Source of the DNA: Liolophura sinensis
Taxonomy: Eukaryota; Mollusca; Polyplacophora; Chitonida; Chitonidae
Reading direction: 5' to 3'
NCBI RefSeq assembly: GCF_032854445.1
Contig: NC_088295.1
Coordinates: forward strand, 622,501-686,500
DNA: 64,000 nt
Both the position numbers and the translations under genes were made by a program. The stretch's first letter is position 1, and every line of letters starts with the position of its first letter. Below, piece by piece: positions 12,701-27,700 of the stretch. Below the pieces are notes generated by a model. The model worked only from the letters and a program-made list of their open reading frames with translations. It searched no databases and was not told the DNA's origin.

Positions 12701-15700
12701 TGTTACCCCTGTTGTTAAAACTGTCTTTAACTGTCCCCCCTGTTGTTAAAACTGTCTTTAACTGTTACACCTGTTGTTAATACTGTCTTGAACTTTTACC
12801 CCCTGTTGTTGACACTGTCTTTAACTGTTACCCCTGTTGTTAATTCTGTCTGTACTGGTTATCCAGATCTCTAGAAATGAGAAGTTTGACTGAAGAGCAG
12901 AAGAAAGAACTAAACATTATGATCATGGATGATGGAGAATTCTGGTGAGTACCCTATAATTCTGATTTCTGTTTGTTTCCATGACACTGTCGTCTCTATA
13001 AAGTATGTTTATTGACTTGTGTTTACTTGTTTCCCATGACACTATCGTCTCTATAAAGTATGTTCATTGACTCGTGTTTTTTTGTTTCCCATGACACTGT
13101 CGTCTCTATAAAGTATGTTTATTGACTTGTCTTTATTTGTTTCCCATGACACTGTCGTCTCTATAAAGTATGTTTATAGACTTGTGTTTGTTTGTTTCCC
13201 ATGACACTGTCGTCTCTATAAAGTATGTTTTTTGCTTTTTTGTACTGTATGAATTCAGGATTTCTGCGTGGTAGAAAAATCAGAAAATATTCTCTCAAAA
13301 TGTGTTATTTCCGGAATCACAGGTGTTGCCACCTGAATGAACATCCAGTATACTCGTAAAGAGGGGAGCCCACTCTCGAGTTCGTCAGGGGAAAAGCTCT
13401 AGGCTTCCTTTGACAGAGCGTTTCTCTCCTGATTGACAACCCTGCGTGGTCTGTTTTATGCGTGCCTCATGCTACTGTTATAACCATGTTACAGGATGAG
13501 CCAGTTTGACTTCTTCCAGAACATTGATGAGATTGCCATTTGTCATTTACAGCCAGATTCTCTGACACAGGAAGTTGCCATTGATATGGTAAGGGACTCA
13601 GGATGAATTGTCTAACCCTTATGTCCAAGTGTCGTAAACATGACAACATTTGTTACCTCTTATTATGTATAAATAACCAGTCTAGGTACAGTTATGCGCA
13701 TCGTTAAAAACTGGTGAAATAATCTGATGACAGACTAAACAAATGATACAAATGATAAGTTAAATGCCCAAAACTCGCTTCACGTAGCCAAGCGGACATA
13801 CCTAAGTGAACTTCGGCGTTGTTTTCAGCACCGGCAACAGTGGGCGGTGGCTGTCTACCATGACGCGTGGATACGTGGAGTGACGGCTGGCGGGTGTGGC
13901 AATCCGCCGTATCAAAGTAAGGAGTCCCACGCCCTCAGGAATATAAAATGAACAGGATTATTTATTTAATTGATTGATTGATTGATATATTTATTTATTT
14001 AATATAGTTATTTAATTCATGTATTATCTAATTTAGCCAATTTTTTATTTATTTAATTTATTGAATATTTATTTATTTGATTTTTTATTTAATTATTTAT
14101 TTAATTATTTGAGTATTTATTTAATTATTTGAGTATTTATTTAATTATTTAGGTAATTAACTGAATATACATTCAAGAATTTTGTTATTTATTTACTTAA
14201 TTACTTGCTCACTTAATGACTATCTGTTTATTTATTTATTTATTCAGTGTTGACCGCACTACTCAAAGAATTTTTCCCATATACGATTGTGTGAGATTTA
14301 TGTCAAATCATAGCTCTTTTTCAAAGGTATGATGTATGATGAACACAGGTCTAATCAATCTAAATGCAATAACCCAGAGATCTCTGCCAGCGATAAAACG
14401 GTGAAAAAATTTTTAAAAACCCTAGAATTTACCGTAAATCTTCGAATTTGTCCAACATTTAAACATTCGCTTGCATTTTGCACCTGTTTGTTATATTTAT
14501 TGCACTTGCCTAATAATTGTAGTACCTGCCTACTACCACCGTTGTACATGCCCGATTCCATTGTGGTACATGCCTACTACCACCGTTGTACATGCCCGAT
14601 TCCATTGTGCTACCTGCCTACTACCACCGTTGTACATACCCGATTCCATTGTGGTACCTGCCTACTACCACCGTTATACATGCCCGATTCCATTGTGGTA
14701 CCTGCATACTACCACCGTTATACATGCCCGATACCATTGTGGTACCTGCCTAGTACCACCGTTGTACAAGCCCGATTCCAATGTGGTACCTGCCTAATAC
14801 TACCGTTATACATGCCCGATTCCATTGTGGTACCTGCGTATTAACACCGTTATATATGCTCGATTCCACTGTGGTACCTGCCTAATACCACCGTTATACA
14901 TGCTCGATTCCATTGTGGTACCTGCCTACTACCACCGTTATACATGCCCGATTCCATTGTGGTACCTGCCTACTACCACCGTTATACATGCCCGATTCCA
15001 TTGTGGTACCTGCCTACTACCACCGTTGTACATGCCCGATTCCATTGTGGTACCTGCCTACTACCACCGTTATACATACCCGATTCCATTGTGGTACCTG
15101 CTTACTACCACCGTTGTACATACCCGATTCCACTGTGGTACCTGCGTACTACCACCGTTGTACATACTCGATTCCATTGTGGTACCTGCTTACTACCACC
15201 GCTGTACATGCCCGATACCATTGTGGTACCTGCCTACTACCACCGTTATACATACCCGATTCCATTGTGGTACCTGCCCACTACCACCGTTATACATGCC
15301 CGATTCCATTGTGGTACCTGCCCACTACCACCGTTGTACATACCCGATTCCAATGTGGTACTTGCCTACTACCACCGTTGTACATGCCCGATTCCATTGT
15401 GGCACCTGCCTACTACCACCGTTGTACATGCCCGATTCCATTGTGGTACCTGCCTACTACCACGGTTATACATGCCCGATTCCATTGTGGTACCTGCCTA
15501 CTACCACCGTTATACATGCCCAATTCCCTTGTGGTACCTGCCTACTACCACCGTTGTACATGCCCGATTCCACTGTGGTACATGACCAATACCACCGTTG
15601 TGGTACATGCTCCATTCCATTGTGGTACCTGCCTACTACCACCGTTATACATGCACGATTCCATTGTGGTACCTGCCCACTACCACCGTTACACATGCCC

Positions 15701-18700
15701 GATTCCATTGTGGTACCTGCCTACTACCACCGTTATACATGCCCGATTCCATTGTGGTACCTGCCTACTACCACCGTTATACATGCCCGATTCCTTGTGA
15801 TACCTGCCTACTACCACCGTTGTACATGCCCGATTCCACTGTGGTACCTGACCAATACCACCGTTGTGGTACATGCCCGATTCCACTGTGGTACCTGCCT
15901 ACTACCACCGTTATACATGCCCGATACCATTGTGGTACCTGCCTACTACCACCGTTGTACATGCCCGATTCCATTGTGGTACCTGCCTACTACCACCGTT
16001 ATACATGCCCAATTCCACGTGGTACCTGCCTATTAACACCGTTATACATGCCCAAATACCATTGTGGTACCTGCCTACTACCACCGTTATACATGCTCGA
16101 TTCCATTGTGGTACCTGCCTAGCATCACCCTTGTACCTGTCCGATTCCATTGTGGTACCTGCTTACTACCACCGTCTATACATGCCCGATTCCATTGTGG
16201 TACCTGCCTAGTACCACCGTTATACATGCCCGATTCCATTGTGGTACCTGCCTACTACCACCGTTGTACATGCTCGATTCCATTGTGGTACCTGCCTAGT
16301 ACCACCGTTGTACATACCCGATTCCATTGTGGTACCTGACCAATACCATTGTGGTACACTGACCAATACCGTTGTGGTACTTGACCAATACCGTTGTGGT
16401 ACCTGACCAATTCCATTGTGGTACCTGATCAATTCCATTTTGGTACTTGGCCAATACCGTTGTGGTACGTGACCAATACCATTGTGGTACCGGCCTACTA
16501 CCACCGCTATACATGCTCGATTCCATTGTGGTACCTGCCTACTACCACCGTTATACAAGCCTGATTCCACTGTGGTACCTGACCAATACCACCGTTGTGG
16601 TACATGCCCGATTCCATTGTGGTACCTGCCTACTACCACCGTTGTAAATACCCGATTCCATTGTGGTACCTGCCTACTGCCACCGTTATACATGCCCGAT
16701 TCCATTGTGGTACCTGCCTACTACCACCGTTGTAAATACCCGATTCCATTGTGGTACCTGCCTACTGCCACCGTTATACATGCCCGATTCCATTGTGGTA
16801 CCTGCCTACTACCACCGTTGTACATGCCCGATTCCATTGTGGTGCCTGACCAATACCACCGTTTATACATGCCCAATTCCATTGTGGTAACCTGCCTACT
16901 ACCACCGTTGTACATGCTGCTCGATTCCATTGTGGTACCTGCCTAGTACCACCGTTGTACATACCCGATTCATTGTGGTACCTGACCAATACCATTGTGT
17001 GGTACCTGACCAATTACCGTTGTGGTACTTGACCAATACCGTTGTGGTACCTGACCAATTCCATTGTGGTACCTGACCAATTCCATTTTGGTACTTGGCC
17101 AATACCGTTGTGGTACGTGACCAATACCATTGTGGGTACCTGACCAATACCGTTGTTGTACCTGTCTACTGCCACCGTTATACCTGCCTACTACCACTGT
17201 TATACATGCCCGATTCCATTGTGGTATCTACCTACTAACACCGTTGTACATACCCGATTCATTGTGGTACCTGCCTATTAACACCGTTATACATGCCCGA
17301 TTCCATTGTGGTACCTGCCTATTAACACCGTTATACATGCCCGATTCCCATTGTGGTACCTGCCTACTACCACCGTTGTAAATACCCGATTCCATTGTGA
17401 TACCTGCCTACTACCACCGTTTATACATGCCCGATTCCATTGTAGTACCTGCCTACTACCACCGTTGTACATGCCGATTCCATTGTGGTACCTCACAAAT
17501 ACCATTGTGGTACCTGACCAATACCATTGTGGTACCTGACCAATAGCGTTGTGGTACCTGTTTACTTTCATTTGTGTTACCTGCCATATATTGTTGTAGT
17601 ATCTGTCTGATACCTACCGACGTGTATCATGACTTGTAGTACCTACCTTATACCATTGTGGTAACCGCCCAATACTATGTTGTGTTACCTAATACTATTG
17701 TGTTACCTGCCTGAAATCATTGTAATACTTGCATGATACCATTGTGATATATGTCTGATACCTTTGTAGTATGTGACCAATACCATTGTGTTATCTTTCT
17801 AATATTATTGTAATACCTGCCTAACCTCAGTGTGATACTTACCTAACACCATTGTTGTACCTGGCTAATACCATTGTATTACTTACCTAATACCTTTGTT
17901 GTACCTGGCTAATATTATTTTATTACCTGTCCTAACACCATTGTATTATATCTGCCTAATATCATTGTATTATCTGCTAATAGCATACTTATACTCGTCT
18001 ACTACATAAACACTATACTACAGGGTTATACTGGAGTAACCCGCAGTTCCACGTCACTCTGACTGACCACGACAACGATTCCAGATCTGGTGAATGCACG
18101 CTGGTCGTTTCCTTACTAGAGAAGGAGTACCAGAACTCCAACAAGATTGCCATTGGCTATGACGTTTACCGGGTATGTCTAACAGAAGCGTGGCACTTCA
18201 GAATATATTCCTTTATTTATTTGATTGGTGTTTTACGCTGTACTTAAAGACTATTTCACGGCGGCCAGCATTATGGTAAGAGGACACCAGGCAGAGCCCG
18301 TGGGAAACCCACGACAATCCTCAGGTTCTTCAGAATATAGTTATAGACGTACAGTATAGAGGTGTAAGACCAGAGCAGCGGCGACAGTGTGATAGCTGGC
18401 AAATTGTCACACGTAGCCAATTAAATGCGGCTACAGCGTAGAGAGTAAAAGAAGGGCAGGGACGACAGTGTGAAAGCTAGCAAATGGTTACACGTAACTG
18501 CTGAAATACGGCTTCTTGTCAATTTACCTCAGTCAGGGTTTTATTCTAACTGTTCATGTAAATATGCATAAATAGTAGCAATTTATCCCTGTTCTAGAAT
18601 TAATAAAGTTATTTTATAGATTGAAATGATTTTATAGATTAAAATGTTTTTATAGATTATCATTTTACTAAATCATATATAGAAGTCATTTTATATATGG

Positions 18701-21700
18701 TACTCGGCCTGTTTTATAGCATAACCTCGGCCACCATGATGTTACTGAAATTCGGGAGCACGAAGTAAAACATACATGTCAACTAAACATATAACATGAA
18801 TTTAAAGAAGTTTGCAATAAAAGTTTCATTGTAGGAAATTATATATGAAGAGCAAATCATATTGCATTTGCACAATTTTAACAGACATACAGGGAAAGAA
18901 TCCTTCTTGGAAGTAGCTTTACGTTTTAGCGGCCTTTTATTACTGGCATAAATAGTAAAGAGTGGTGCTAAGTAGGTCTTGGTTTACTAATCATCTCGAC
19001 CTCGTCGAACTGGAGATGCTTACGCGTTGGTAGCTTAGCGCCGGCAGTGTTCTCCTACAATTATCACAGATTTGTAACTTTCTTTCTCAATTGTCTATCA
19101 TCCATTTCTGTCAGCTACGCAGTGGCCAACCGGAACTGATAGATGAGGAGAAGGTCGACAGGCGAGCGTTGCGATTGGCCACACGCTCTGGTAACTTCCG
19201 GTTTGATAGAGAGGTCACAAAGCGTTTCAGCCTCCCACCTGGCGTTTATGTCATCATCCCAAGTACATTCCACCCTAATAAAGAAGCCAAATTTATGTTG
19301 AGGTTGTTTACCGAGAAAAAGGCCTCGTCAGGGTGAGATTCCACTTATACCGCGTTCACACGCCCAAAATTTAAACCGGTTTATATTGAAGCCAGTCAAA
19401 CCGGTTTTAAGCCAGTTCAGGGATTTGCCCGTTTACACGACCACATCTAAGCCCGTTTAGTAATTACGACGTCATCATGACCCCCACGTATTCGGGGCGT
19501 TTAATCACACGACACGGATAACTGGCTCAAGACCTGAATCTGGCTTAAAGCCACGTCGCAAGAAGGGGCAATAAACCGAATTAAATGCTTCTGCTTTGCG
19601 TTCTCAAGAACGGCGTCAAATTGATTCTAAGCTTAACTTTGCCCGTTCGAATGGGGTAAAACTCTCTGGTATGCTTTGAATTAAGCAAAAAAGATCTTTT
19701 TCTTTACCTTATTCATCTGTGTGTTTGTTTTCAGACTCATCGATATTCTCACGGGTCCAGAGGAGGTAAAAGTCTTAGTCCGTCTGTAGGCGGCACAACT
19801 CTCACAAGGGACAACTTGTAACTGTTAATTGTAAAATGTAAAAGTATGAAAATCGAATACTGTTCATTTGTGGGTGCAATATATTGCAAAAGTGTAAGAA
19901 ACACTTGTTACATATATACATTCGAGCTTGCGGGGTTTTTCCCTGATTGCTGTGGTGTTAATTCAACATTTTGCAAGCGAAATACACATTTGCCCACCTT
20001 TCGCAGATTATAAAACCGCCCTTAGATCTAGTGCAGGAAATGTTCCACAAACACGCAGGGCATGACGGGAGGATGGATGCCGAAGAACTGCGACATCTCC
20101 TTAACGAGGCTTTGGATACAAGTAAGTCTGCCTTTTTCTACACGGATACACTCCAGAACTTACGACAAATACATTTATTTATTTATTTATTTGGTTGTTG
20201 CTTAAATTCACACTGCAGTATGCCGGTTTGATGGGTCAACAATCTAAAGTATAAACTCCTTACCCATGAACATGTCTCGTCATGATATGGCTGGAACATT
20301 GTCCACGTGACGTTAAGACATGATCACTAAACCCAGTTGGATTATCACCGCTCTAAACATGATTAAATTAATGGTACTCTTACATTACACTTTCCCATTG
20401 CAATTCCTTCATAAAGAGCTATATGCGCACCGCCAGATTTCACCCAATGTAATATGGTATTCTATTTACAGATGGCCGCAAGCTGACTTTCAGCCTGGAA
20501 GCTTGTCGATGTGTTATGATCATGATGGACGTATCTTTTTAACAATGCTAATAATTAATGTGTCTGTAAAGTTGGCAAATTCCCAGCTTACTGTTAAAGT
20601 TCATCGTGTATACTCCACTGGTTAAAATCGTTAGCCAGTTGAGTACCAGTTTTGTAATACAGTTACATTGTATCACATTCTCCGATAAACCAGTATATTG
20701 CTGTGAAAGAAATAAACTATTTATCCATGGAAAGTGCATTGAACTTTAGAGGATAGCTGGATGGTTAGATCTTGCGTAGATTTATACTGGACACGACGTG
20801 ATTTTGTACCATTTGTGGAGAAAGGTGAACGGCACCGGAGAAAGATTAAGGCGTCATACAACATGAATATTTCATAATATCAAGCTGCCTTTCCTTAGCA
20901 TTGTTGTTAGCGAGACAAGACGGGTTTTCTGGGACTCACTGAAGTACGAGAGATGATGAAACAGTTGAAAACGTATCGGGTATGTACCCTTATGTTTGGT
21001 TTTATGAATTGTGAAAGATTTGAACCACACAAACATCATGTTCCCATTCGCAGAAGACTTATGATCAAAATTTATTTACACAGGAAGTCTTCCAGAGATT
21101 TGATCGAGACCGCTCGGGCAAAGTCGACTCGTTTGAACTGACAGCCATGTTCCAGACTATGGGTAGGTCCCGATACATAGAATGGCTTAGGATCTTCCGG
21201 TCTATGGGTAGGTCATACCAGACTCATTTTACATACAACGGCTTACGATTTCGCGGACTATGGGTAGGTCATGCTAAGCTCACTATACATACAACGGCTT
21301 ATGATCTTGCGGACTGTGGGTAGGCCGCCAAGCTGACTATACATAGAATGGCTTAGGATCTTCAGGACTATGGGTAGGTCATGCCAAGCTCACTATACAC
21401 ACAACGGCTTAGGATGTTGCGGACTATGGGTAGGTCATGCCAAGCTCACTATACATAGAATGGATTAGAATCTTCAGGACTATGGGTAGGTCATGCTAAG
21501 CTCACTATACATACAACGGCTTAGGATCTTGCGGACTACAACGGCATAGGACCTGGCGGACTTTGGGTAGGTCATGCAAAGCCCACCATACATGCAATGG
21601 CTTAGGATCTTCCGGACTACGGGTAGGTCATATCAAGCTCAGTATACATAGGATGGCTTAGGATCTGGCGGACTATGAGTAGGTCATGCAAAGCTCATCA

Positions 21701-24700
21701 TACATGTAATGGCTTAGGATGTTGCGGACTATGAGTAGGTCGTGTCAAGTTCACCATACATAGAATGGCTTAGGATCCTGCTGACTAGATAGGTCATGCT
21801 TAGCTGACCAATCTCAGTGGTTTAGAATCTGGCGAACTATGAGTAGTCCAAACTCACTATACTTACAATGGCTTAGGATCCTCTGGACTATGGGTAGGTC
21901 ATACCAAATTCACCATACATAGAATGGTGTGTCGAGGAATGTCACTGTTGTATTAAGGTATGTGACACTGTTGTGACTTACGTATCACTGTTGTAGAGTG
22001 GTATGTGTCACGTTTGTGTTGACCTACGTATCACTGTTGTAGTGAGGTATGTGTCACAGTTGTGTTGACTTACGCATCACTGTTGTAGTGAGATATATGA
22101 CACGTTCATGTTGACTTACGTATCACTGTTGTAGTGATGTATGTGTCACGTTTGTGTTGAGATACGTGACACTGTTGTGTTGACGTATGTGGCATTGGTG
22201 TGGTGAGATATGTATCACGTTTACGTTGAAGTACGTGTCACGGTTGTGTTGAGATATTTGTCACTTTTGTGTTGAGGTATGTGACACTGTTGTGCTGAGA
22301 TATGTGTCACTTTTTTGTTGAGTTACGTGTCACGGTTGTGTTGAGATACGTGTCACTTTTGGGTTGAGGTATGTGGTACTTTTTTGTTGAGATATGTTTG
22401 ACGTCTGTGGTGACGTGTGCGTCATGTTTATATTTCTGTTCTAGGTTTCCCTGTAAGCCGTATAGTGCTTACTTCCATCGTGCGAAGATACGGCGGAAGG
22501 CACAACAAGATTACAGAAGAGGATTTCATCATGGTCATGTGCAAATTGACCACAATGTACCGTAAGTACCGGCAGTTAAATAACCAACAATAATTTATAT
22601 CTTACTTATTTGTTTATGTATTTGTTTGATCGTTGCTTATCTCCACACTCATGAATGTTCCACTTTGTCAGTGGTGGTCAATTTTATGGGTGACGAAAAA
22701 CCAAACTGCATGAAATAAATCACCGACGTATTACTGACAAACTTTCTCACACGTGACATACAGATATACGCAACATATCAATTGAGAGAAGACATGTGGT
22801 CATTAAAGAAGGCAATTAAAGCATCTAAATAAGTAAGCACTATCTACAATAAGAAGCTGAATGTAAGTACCCTAAATGGCAGCTAATTAGCAGCCAAATG
22901 GGCACTTTGAACAGAAACTAGGTAACTGACTACCAATTACTGTAGATACCGACAGCTACATGTCCACAGTGCACGGTAACTAGCTAGATGGCCAACTATT
23001 TACCACAACTAAAGACAGCTACATGTCCAGCATGTACGGTAACTAGCTAGATGGCCAACTATTTACCACAACTAAAGACAGCTACATGTCCGGCATGTAC
23101 GGTAACTAGCTAGATGGCCAACTATTTACCACAACTAAAGACAGCTACATGTCCGGCATGTACGGTAACTAGCTAGATGGTCAACTATTTACCACAACTA
23201 CTGACAGCTACATGTCCAGCATGCACGGTAACTAGCTAGATGGCCAACTATTTACCACAACTACTGACAGCTACACGTTCAGCATGTACGGTAACTAACT
23301 AGACGGCCAACTATTTACCACAACTACTGACAGCTACATGTCCAGCATGTACGGTAACTGGCTAGATGGCCAACTATTTACCACAACTACTGACAGCTAC
23401 ATGTCCAGCATGCACGGTAACTGGCTAGATGGCCAACTATTTACCACAACAACTGACAGCTACATGTCCAGCATGCACGGTAACTGGCTACCACAACTAC
23501 TGACAGCTACACGTTCAGCATGTACGGTAACTAACTAGATGGCCAACTATTTACCACAACTACTGACAGCTACATGTCCGGCATGTACGGTAACTGGTTA
23601 GATGGCCAACTATTTACCACAACTACTGACAGCATGTACGGTAACTAGCTAGATGGCCAACTATTTGCCACAACTACCTGCACTTAAATGTCCTTTGCGC
23701 CCGATGAGTAGGTAGATGGGCAACCATTTATCGTAAATACTGACAGCTACATGTCCAGCATGTACTGTAACTGGCTAGATGGCCAACCATTTACCACAAG
23801 GACTGAACGCTAAATGTCCACCATTTAGGTAATTAGGTAGTTACTGTAACTAAGTAGATAGCCATCATTTGGCGTATTTAGATGTTAGGGATCAGCCACT
23901 ATTTACCACGCCCTCAGATCTGCACACGTTTGGTGCTGGCACAACTAATTGTCTTCACGTCACTTGTGAGGGGGTTCCACTCCCCTCGGGCTGGCCTTAT
24001 GTTAATTAAACCCTGGGCCAGTGGACTGTGGTCACGAAGTACCATACCATAACACTGTCATAATATATGGTTTCACTGCCTGAATCACAAATCTTATTAT
24101 TTTTATTTTGCAGAAACGGCCCCTGTAGACAGAGGTGACTGGTTCCACCAATAACCCAATGTTAACTGGTCCATTAAAATACTATGTGTTCTGTTTTCAG
24201 ACATCTATGTCGATCATGGGCGAAAAGCTGGTGTGTCTAATGGCGCTACTCCCTTTACCTTGGACGAGGTATGTACCATAGTAACTGTTTAATGTATATA
24301 TCAATGATGGGGGAGGACTGGTGTGTCTAATGGCACGTACCCCCTATATCTTGGACGAGGTATGTACCATAGTAACTGTTTAATGTATATATCAATGATG
24401 GGGGAGGACTGGTGTGTCTAATGGCACGTACCACCTATATCTTGGACGAGGTATGTACCATAGTAACTGTTTAATGTATATATCAATGATGGGGGAGGAC
24501 TGGTGTGTCTAATGGCACGTACCCCCTATATCAATGATGAGAGTATATATCAATGATGAGAAAGGACTGATGGATCTTTTGGTATATAAGGTATATACCA
24601 ATAATGGAAGAGGATTGGTGTATATAAGGTATATACCAACAAGGGAAGAGGATTTGTGTATCTCATGGCGCCAGTGCCTGTAACTTCGACGAGGTGTGTA

Positions 24701-27700
24701 GCATGGTGACTGTACAAGGTATATACTAATAATGGAAGAGGATTGGTGTATCTCATGGCGCCACTTTCTTTAACTTCGACGAGGTATGTAGCATGGTGAC
24801 TGTATAAGGTATATACCAATAATGGAAGAGGATTGGTGTATCTGATGTCGCTACTGCCTGTAACTTCGACGAGATATATAGCATGCTGACTGTATTAGGT
24901 ATATACCAACAATGGAAAAGGATTGGTGTATCTCATGGCGCCAGTGCCTGTAACTTCGACGAGGTATGTAGCTTGGTCACTGTGTAAGGTATATAACAAT
25001 AATGGAAGAGGATTGGTGTATCTCATGACGCCAGTGCCTTTAACTTCGACGAGGTGTGTAGCATGGTGACTGTACAAGGTATATACTAATAATGGAAGAG
25101 GATTGGTGTATCTCATGGCGCCACTTTCTTTAACTTCGACGAGGTATGTAGCATGGTGACTGTATAAGGTATATACCAATAATGGAAGAGGACTGGTGGA
25201 TCTCATGGCGCTACTGCCTGTAACTTCGACGAGGTGTGTAGCATGGTGACTGTACAAGGTATATACCAATAATGGAAGAGGATTGGTGTATCTGATGTCG
25301 CCACTGCCTTTAACTTCGACGAGGTATGTAGCATGGTGACTGTATAAGGTATATACCAATAATGGAAGAGGATTGGTGTATCTGATGTCGCCACTGCCAT
25401 TAACTTCGACGAGGTATGTAGCTTGGTCACTATATAAGGTATATATCAATGATGGGAGAAAATTGGTGTGTCTAATCGGGCCAATTTTTTTTACCTTAGG
25501 CGAGGTATGTTCATTGGGGCCTGTGTAGAGTATTTATCAATGATGGAAGAGGATTTGTGTGTCTAATGGGGCCACTCCCTTTTTGTCTGGACAAGCTTTA
25601 CATTTTGGTGACTGTATAAGGTGTCTATCAATAATGAGAAAGGATTGGTGTGTCTATTGGCGCCACTCCCTTTTCTGTGGACGAGGTGTGTACCATGGTG
25701 ACTGTACAGAGTATATATTAATGATGAAAATGACAAAAAAACTAGTGTGTAATGGCGCCTCTCTCTTTTCTTTAAACGAGGTATGTACCATGGTGAGTGT
25801 GTAAAGTGTCTATTAATGATTGGGGAGGACTGGTGTGTCTGATGGCGCCACTGCCTTTAACTTCGACGAGGTGTGTACAATGGTGACTGTATAGGGTATA
25901 CATAAATGATGGGAGAGGATTTGTGGGCCTAATGGCGCCACTCCCTTTACCTTGGACGAGGCATGTACCATGGTGCCTGTATAGGGTATACATCAATGAT
26001 GGGAGAGGATTCGTGTGCCTAATGGCGCCACTCCCTTTACCTTGGACGAGGTATGTGCCATGGTGCCTGTATAGGGTATGTACCAATGATAGGAGAGGAT
26101 TCGTGTGTCTAGTGGCGCCACTCCCTTTACCTTGGACGAGGTATGTACCATGGTGCCTGTAATGGGTATACATCAATGAAGGGAGAGGATTTGTGTGCCT
26201 AATGGCGCCACTCCCTTTACCTTGGACGAGGTATGTGCCATGGTGCCTGTATAGGGTATGTACCAATGATGGGAGAGGATTCGTGTGTCTAATGGCGCCA
26301 CTCCCTTTACCTTGGACGAGGTATGTACCATGGTGCCTGTATAGGGTATACATCAATTATGGGAGAGGATTCGTGTGTCTAGTGGCGCCACTCCCTTTAC
26401 CTTGGACGAGGTATGTACCATGGTGCCTGTAATGGGTAAACATCAATGAAGGGAGAGGATTTGTGTGCCTAATGGCGCCACTCCCTTTACCTTGGACGAG
26501 GTATGTACCATGGTGCCTGTATAGGGTATACATCAATGATAGGAGACGATCTGTGTGCCTAATGGCGCCACTCCCTTTACCTTGGACGAGGTATGTACCA
26601 TGGTGCCTGTATAGGGTATACATCAATGATAGGAGACGATCTGTGTGCCTAATGGCGCCACTCCCTTTACCCTGGACTAGGTATGTACCATTGTGCCTGT
26701 ATAGGGTATACATAAATGATGGGAGAGAATTTGTGTGTCTAATGGCGCCACTCCCTTTACCTTGGACGAGGTATGTACCATGGTGCCTGTATAGGGTATA
26801 CATCAACGATGGGAGAAGATTTGTGTGTCTAATGGACCATCTGGACCACTCTAATGGCGCTACTATTTTTTCTATGAAAGAGGTATATACCATGATGACT
26901 GCATAGGGTATATATAAATGATGGTAGAGGATTGGTGTGTTTAATTGCTCCAGTTCCTTTATTTTGGACGAGGTATGTGCAGTTGTCACTGTATAGAGTA
27001 TACACCAAATGATGGTAGAGGACTGATGGTTCTAATGGCCTCACTCCATATACCTAGGAAGAGGTATATACGACGGTAACTGTATAAGGTAGATATCATT
27101 GATGGGAGAGGATCTGTGTGTCTTATGGCGCCACTCCCTTTTCTGTGAATGAGGTATGTTCATTTGGGACTGTCTAGAGTATTTATCAATGATGTGACAG
27201 GATTGGTGTGTCTAATGGCGCGTCTCCTTTTACCTTGGATGAGGTAAGTAGCAGAGTGACTGTTTAATGTTTTATTCAATGATGGGACATGACTGGTGTA
27301 TCTCATCGAGCCACTCCCTTTTTTCTGGACAAGGTATGTAGCATGATGACTGTATAGGGTATCTATCAATGATTGGAGCGTGTCAAATGGTGCCACTCCC
27401 TTTCTTCGCAGGAGGTGTGTACCATGATGACTGTATTGGGTATCTATCAATGATTGGAGCGTGTCAAATGGTGCCACTCCCTTTCTTCGCAGGAGGTGTG
27501 TACCATGATGACTGTATAGGGTATTTATCAATGATGGCAGAGGATTTGTGTGTCTAATGACGCCATTCCCTTTCCTATGGACGAGGTATGGTCATTGGGG
27601 CTTGTTTAGGGTATATATGCATGATGACAGAGGATTTGTGTGTCTAATGGCGCCATTGCCTTTATCTTGGGCGAGGTATGTGCATTGGTGACTGCATAAG

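Noticed and set aside
14825-16036. 403-codon ORF
   Set aside because: It is a product of the 44-bp minisatellite in intron A10.
14518-17565. CRISPR array
   Set aside because: Units are contiguous tandem copies without unique spacers, and the host is clearly eukaryotic.
25772-26989. Minus-strand ORFs of about 200 codons
   Set aside because: They are antisense of the 90-bp exon-derived array; the period of 30 codons keeps frames open.
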